Positions 62,392-64,000 of a stretch of 64,000 nt of DNA are shown piece after piece (the first letter of the stretch is position 1; each line of letters opens with the position of its first letter). The notes under the pieces were generated by a model. That model made no database searches, was not told the origin of the DNA, and worked only from the letters and a program-made list of their open reading frames with translations. A program made the translations under genes and the position numbers. Source of the DNA: CAWHJB01 sp963698715 (GTDB lineage Bacteria; Chloroflexota; Anaerolineae; Anaerolineales; UBA4823); contig CAVORW010000004.1 of NCBI GenBank assembly GCA_963698715.1, positions 434,001-498,000 of the forward strand, read 5' to 3'.

Positions 62392-63999
62392 TCACCAACC
62401 GCTGGCTGCAAAAACATCCCGGTAAAGCTCGTCCCGCTCGGCAGGCGTCATAGGCCGGGCCCGCGCATAATCCACAAACATAATCGGCAGCAGTTCAGTA
62501 CCTATATAGCGGCCATTATAAAAGACATGCCGGTCAATGAAGGCCTGACGGGTTGCCGGGCTGATATCGAACTGGTCGAAGAACAAATTACCAAGCCCAT
62601 AATGGATGAACGCCTCACCTGCAAACTCCATAGCCTGAGGTTGGTGAGCCTGGCTTCCACTCACAATTACAGCTCCCGCCTGTGCCACCCCCCGAAAATC
62701 TTTTTTCTGGTTGGGTTGAGCCTGGTAAGTATAGTATTCAAAATGCTGAAAGGTGGCAATGGGCAGATACCCATCCCGGCGTAATTGGGTGATCTCTGCC
62801 TGCATCCAGGCATAATCACAGACCGCCGCGCCAGGGTGGCTGTTCGTGGCCTGGGCAAAAGCGCCACCTTTACCATTGCATCCAATGAAAGCCAGGCGAT
62901 TTCCGTTATGCTCAATCAGCAGAGGGCGCCGGCCTTCATCGAGATTTGCACCGCCGCCATAATACTGCCAGCCGCGCTCTTTGTAAAGCTCTAATGTGTA
63001 ATTCATGGCAGCAACACCCCAATCCTGAAAATGATCACCTGTCAGTTCCACCACATCCGTACCCACATCCTCCAACAAACCGATATAGCGGGAATCGCTG
63101 CAAAATCGGACGCCTTCCTGCACTGGATTCGGATAGGGACAGTCTTCTGCGAACGGAACTTCGTTGCTGAGGTGCGTAATGTCCGCATCGCGCAGCCAAT
63201 CACGTATATCTCGGGCTGGATAGGTAACCCCTTGCTGCTCCATCGTGAAAGCAGTTGCCCGGACCAGAGCCGTTACTCCGGTCATCACAACTACAGTCAG
63301 CTTTGATGCGTCCCGATTGCCTGGTGGCAGCAGAGGCGCAGTTGAATTGGGGCCAAAACGGGAATAGATAGAGTTTAGCAAGGATGGATCACCTCGCAAA
63401 CCAATCGGCACCGCCAGCCCATAATCATCAGAAGAAAAACCTTTTAGCAATGGGGACTGCCCATCAACAGTCAAAACTTTCAGGCGTGGGTCAAGGGCCT
63501 CAAACGGGACCAGCATATAAGCCGGTTTCTTCTCCCAAGCTTGCTCTACCAGCCGTTCTGCCGGTGTAATCTGAATCAATGGGTTCAATGGGGTTCCCCA
63601 GAGAGTGTTAAAGACAGCCTGGGTGCCTTCATCTACAAATAACGGCCTGCCGGCAAAAGGGCCTTCCGCCTCGCCCTGCCAATACCGGCGCACATCTTCC
63701 AGGCTGACTCCTTCCAGGCGGGTAGGGAAAGGCGCAGCCAGCGCGTAGACCCAGGTGCTGAAGGAAGGTTGGGCGCCAGCGATTACCAGAAAGTCTGTGC
63801 CTGATTGGTTCGGCTGGGTGACCATCTCAAAATCATCAGCCAGGGAAATTTGGGCGATGAATTCCGCCGGCAAGGCTGGATCGATCCACAGGCCAATTTT
63901 CGGGTCAGGGGTTGGCGTGGGCGTATCGGGTGGCAGCGGTTGGAAAGGCGTCTGAGTGACCTGGCTGGGTTGGCTGGCAGGTTGAGCAACCTGGGGCTC
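62392..63999 (-). CDS. CapA-family (poly-gamma-glutamate synthesis-type) protein, N-terminus outside window
   Basis: The frame stays open to the right edge, so the gene begins beyond the window; a TTG at 63873 is only an internal codon. Visible residues start with a Pro/Gln/Thr-rich linker (PPDTPTPTPDPKIG) typical of a lipoprotein or anchored protein. The CapA/metallophosphatase-like domain follows: VVELTGDHFQDWGV, GGGANLDEGRRPLLIE, LAFIGCNGKGG, ATFQHFEYYTYQ, VIVSGSQAHQPQAMEF and IHYGLGNLFFDQ. An additional N-terminal region of about 200 residues has no assignment. It lies 56 bases upstream of dcd and probably shares a transcript with it. Confidence 0.82.
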   Translation of the reverse strand, partial: EPQVAQPASQPSQVTQTPFQPLPPDTPTPTPDPKIGLWIDPALPAEFIAQISLADDFEMVTQPNQSGTDFLVIAGAQPSFSTWVYALAAPFPTRLEGVSLEDVRRYWQGEAEGPFAGRPLFVDEGTQAVFNTLWGTPLNPLIQITPAERLVEQAWEKKPAYMLVPFEALDPRLKVLTVDGQSPLLKGFSSDDYGLAVPIGLRGDPSLLNSIYSRFGPNSTAPLLPPGNRDASKLTVVVMTGVTALVRATAFTMEQQGVTYPARDIRDWLRDADITHLSNEVPFAEDCPYPNPVQEGVRFCSDSRYIGLLEDVGTDVVELTGDHFQDWGVAAMNYTLELYKERGWQYYGGGANLDEGRRPLLIEHNGNRLAFIGCNGKGGAFAQATNSHPGAAVCDYAWMQAEITQLRRDGYLPIATFQHFEYYTYQAQPNQKKDFRGVAQAGAVIVSGSQAHQPQAMEFAGEAFIHYGLGNLFFDQFDISPATRQAFIDRHVFYNGRYIGTELLPIMFVDYARARPMTPAERDELYRDVFAASGW

Positions 64000-64000
64000 G

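Noticed and set aside
1..64000. CRISPR arrays, tRNA/rRNA genes, prophage or complete transposase genes
   Set aside because: No regularly spaced direct repeats, no T-loop/acceptor patterns in intergenic regions, and no integrase, transposase or phage structural gene seen.

Overview
This is about 64 kb of a roughly 50% GC bacterial chromosome. It is most likely from the Chloroflexota, probably an Anaerolineae-type organism or MAG. That placement is an inference from the protein style (secreted proteins with Thr/Pro/Ser-rich linkers, a very large amylopullulanase, a panB-panE-panC-coaX cluster, an S-layer/rhamnan-type glycan cluster with an ABC exporter) and not a database result. No rRNA, tRNA or CRISPR array was seen.

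Positions 1-37754 hold a long, mostly co-directional (+) surface-polysaccharide locus. It opens with the tail of an unknown wHTH-ending protein and a lipoprotein-like class B penicillin-binding protein. Next come two tandem sulfotransferases, a GT2, a CMP-sugar synthetase-like enzyme, a 2-hydroxyacid dehydrogenase, an SDR, a DUF115 protein, a PMT-like membrane glycosyltransferase, two more GT2s around a third sulfotransferase, and the complete dTDP-L-rhamnose set (rmlC, rmlB, rmlA, rmlD). A Wzm/Wzt ABC-2 exporter, a methyltransferase and a run of GT4, GT2 and mixed glycosyltransferases follow, including a WsaF-like rhamnosyltransferase. The locus closes with a WecA/MraY-type initiating transferase, a Wzz-like chain-length protein and an O-antigen polymerase/ligase-like membrane protein. 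Many genes overlap by 4 bp (ATGA, GTGA, TTGA), which indicates translational coupling. The picture is a rhamnose-containing, probably sulfated and possibly acidic-sugar-decorated cell-surface glycan.

Inside this locus, at about 26190-26340, lies a convincing class-I cyclic-di-GMP (GEMM-I) riboswitch. It is followed by a textbook terminator whose loop can pair with the 3' strand of the riboswitch. The switch controls a secreted 638-aa protein of unknown function built from two similar modules.

Positions 37840-48566 carry a secreted HExxH metalloprotease, a small YtxH protein (-) and a giant (-) secreted amylopullulanase of about 2480 aa. The latter has two GH13 catalytic domains, three CBM41/PUD modules and four X25-type modules, two of which sit inside the second catalytic domain. 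A LacI-type operator candidate lies upstream of it. A fourth sulfotransferase follows on the + strand.

Positions 49553-54824 are a metabolic cluster: panB, panE (frameshifted), panC, coaX, a methyltransferase and a Sua5/YrdC gene. Positions 55267-59499 are a (-) operon of polyphosphate glucokinase, a FIST-domain sensor and a membrane histidine kinase. The window ends with acs on + behind a strong promoter, and dcd and a CapA-like protein on -.

Repetitive and structural DNA stands out. A 314-bp repeat occurs twice, with 3 mismatches, at 6060 and 52339; it has IS200/IS605-like end hairpins and no transposase. A family of about 80-bp perfect-stem hairpins occurs at 20357 and 40363. A tandem pair of covarying small-RNA-like elements lies at 54981 and 55201.
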